NCBI GenBank assembly: GCA_944325235.1
Contig: CALUZE010000004.1
Span: 1 to 22,027, forward strand
Reading direction: 5' to 3'
DNA: 22,027 nucleotides
From: an uncultured Elusimicrobiales bacterium
GTDB lineage: Bacteria; Elusimicrobiota; Elusimicrobia; Elusimicrobiales; Elusimicrobiaceae
Each line of letters opens with the position of its first letter. Within the stretch, counting starts at the first letter, position 1. The notes under the pieces were generated by a model. That model was given only the letters and a program-made list of their open reading frames with translations, was not told where the DNA came from and made no database searches. A program made the position numbers and the translations under genes. This document shows positions 20,814 through 22,027 of the stretch, in pieces.

Positions 20814-22027
20814 ATGAAGAACACCACTCGTTTTCTGCTGCTTTGTATAGGGGCGGCCCTGTTGTGTGCCTGTGCGGCGCCTTCCAAACGCGCCGCGCTG
20901 ACGGCCCAAGCCGCCAAAGGCCAAGCCAGCCAAGAACTCTTAAACCGGGTGGAAATGCCCCAATCGCAGGATCCGCAATCCAAGTCCCGCCCCAAGGACG
21001 TCACTGTGCGCGTCCTGCTGGCCGAAAACCAAAAATCGGCCCGCGTCAAACACACGGGCAAAGTGTACATTTACACGTTAAATTTGGATAAAAAATACAA
21101 AATTTCCTCCCCCGGCACCTTGGCCGTAAAAGCCCTGGGCAACGGCAAAGTGCAGGTGGGCACGCTGCAGTCGGCCAAAACCGTCGTGCTGGAGCCGGCC
21201 GTCAACACCCTGCTCGGCTGGGACAACAATTCCTATTCCGGCAAAATTTTTATTATTCCCGCGGGCAAAACGTTCCACCTGGTGGAATACGTCCCGCTGG
21301 AAACGTACCTTTACGGCGTGCTTCCGTATGAAATGAGCCACACCTGGCCGCTGGAAGCCCTCAAAGCCCAGGCCGTGGCCGCGCGCACCTACACGCTTAA
21401 ATCGCTGGAAAACGTAAAGAACCAACATTTTGACTTGTATTCCGACGTCCGCAGCCAAATGTACAAAGGCGGCGGCAAACAGTACGACTCCGTCAAACAA
21501 GCCGTGGACCAAACCCGCGGCGAAGTGCTGACCTACCAGGATAAACTGTTTTTTACCTACTACCACGCCAACTGCGGCGGCGGGACGGACGACGTGCGCA
21601 GCTGGAACCCGAGCCTCAAGTCCATCAAGCCGCTTTCCGGCGCGTCCTGCAAGACGGACTCCCACTCCAAAAGCTACAAATGGCAGATGAACCTCCCCCG
21701 AGCCAAGGTGGAAACTTACGCCAAAAACGTGGGTCCTTCGGGCACCCTAAAAAGCATTAAAATTTCCCCCAAACCGCACACCGGCCGCGCCACCAATTTA
21801 ACGATACGCACGTCCAAGGGCTCCAAAACCGTCCCGTGCGGCAAGTTCCGCCTGGCCACCGGCATACGCAGCTGCAAAATCACCAAACTCTCCGTGCGCA
21901 AAAAAGACGTGCACTTTGAAGGCAAAGGCTACGGCCACGGCATCGGCATGTGCCAGGACGGCGCCAACGGTATGGCCAAAGACGGCAAAAATTACAAAAA
22001 GATTTTGAAAAATTATTATCCCGGAGC
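20814..22027 (+). CDS. SpoIID/LytB-domain lipoprotein, probable peptidoglycan lytic transglycosylase, cut at the window end
   Basis: Starts at ATG 20814 with GGGGGAAAG just upstream and stays open to the window end after 404 codons. Residues 1-20 form a lipoprotein signal (LLCAC, lipidated C20), so it is likely membrane-anchored. The SpoIID domain follows an Ala/Gln-rich linker: VEYVPLETYLYGVLPYEM with the probable catalytic E173, then EALKAQAVAARTY (181-193), SQMYKG (214-219), H251-x-x-C254 in YYHANCGGGT with C279 as likely metal ligands, and GYGHGIGMCQDGANGMA near 372-388. SpoIID cleaves glycan strands lacking stem peptides during engulfment in Bacillus, but the domain is widespread in non-spore-formers. 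Only the last few residues are probably missing. Confidence 0.92.
   Translation, partial: MKNTTRFLLLCIGAALLCACAAPSKRAALTAQAAKGQASQELLNRVEMPQSQDPQSKSRPKDVTVRVLLAENQKSARVKHTGKVYIYTLNLDKKYKISSPGTLAVKALGNGKVQVGTLQSAKTVVLEPAVNTLLGWDNNSYSGKIFIIPAGKTFHLVEYVPLETYLYGVLPYEMSHTWPLEALKAQAVAARTYTLKSLENVKNQHFDLYSDVRSQMYKGGGKQYDSVKQAVDQTRGEVLTYQDKLFFTYYHANCGGGTDDVRSWNPSLKSIKPLSGASCKTDSHSKSYKWQMNLPRAKVETYAKNVGPSGTLKSIKISPKPHTGRATNLTIRTSKGSKTVPCGKFRLATGIRSCKITKLSVRKKDVHFEGKGYGHGIGMCQDGANGMAKDGKNYKKILKNYYPG

Noticed and set aside
20814..22027. Sporulation capacity suggested by the SpoIID domain
   Set aside because: SpoIID/LytB domains occur widely in non-spore-formers and no other sporulation gene is present.
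1..22027. CRISPR arrays, insertion sequences, integrase genes or attachment-site repeats
   Set aside because: No regularly spaced repeats, transposase or recombinase motifs, or direct repeats flanking the tRNA were seen.

Overview
The window looks like a chromosomal segment of a Gram-negative-type bacterium. It has a lipid-linked surface-polysaccharide locus, RuvABC, a SpoIID/LytB-domain lipoprotein and sigma70-like promoters. An uncultured gut-type lineage such as Elusimicrobiota is my guess from overall feel and gene order; nothing in the window proves it. Base composition is uneven: the left end (about 1-3200) is visibly more A+T-rich than the right half.

Left region (1-13134, all minus strand) is one tightly packed operon read from a promoter near 13106-13134. 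Its first three genes, rfbF, rfbG and rfbH, make CDP-4-keto-3,6-dideoxyglucose from glucose-1-phosphate and CTP. They are followed by an NAD-dependent epimerase/reductase, an HpcH/HpaI-type aldolase, a short-chain dehydrogenase, a dehydroquinate-synthase-fold cyclase and a thiamine-diphosphate enzyme. This set is suited to building a carbon-branched or carbocyclic sugar. Next comes a gtrA/gtrB/gtrC-like module (flippase, polyprenyl-phosphate glycosyltransferase, GT-C membrane transferase), then two family-2 glycosyltransferases, the last cut by the window edge. Neighbours mostly overlap by 1-16 bases.

Middle region (13180-14500) holds a secreted histidine-rich protein of unknown function with its own promoter and terminator (minus strand). 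On the plus strand there is a strong promoter-structured RNA-terminator unit with no ORF of note, which I call a candidate small RNA. Then come cca (tRNA nucleotidyltransferase) and a CpXC-domain protein as a two-gene minus-strand operon.

Right region (16300-22027, plus strand) carries a cation diffusion facilitator, tRNA-Arg(UCG) without encoded CCA, yebC-ruvC, a 349-base spacer with regulatory-looking elements, ruvA-ruvB, and a SpoIID/LytB-domain lipoprotein that runs off the end.

An extended -10 motif (TGnTAnAAT or close) precedes most right-hand transcription units. In three genes (CpXC, CDF, ruvA) it sits only 6-8 bases before the start codon, which suggests leaderless mRNAs.
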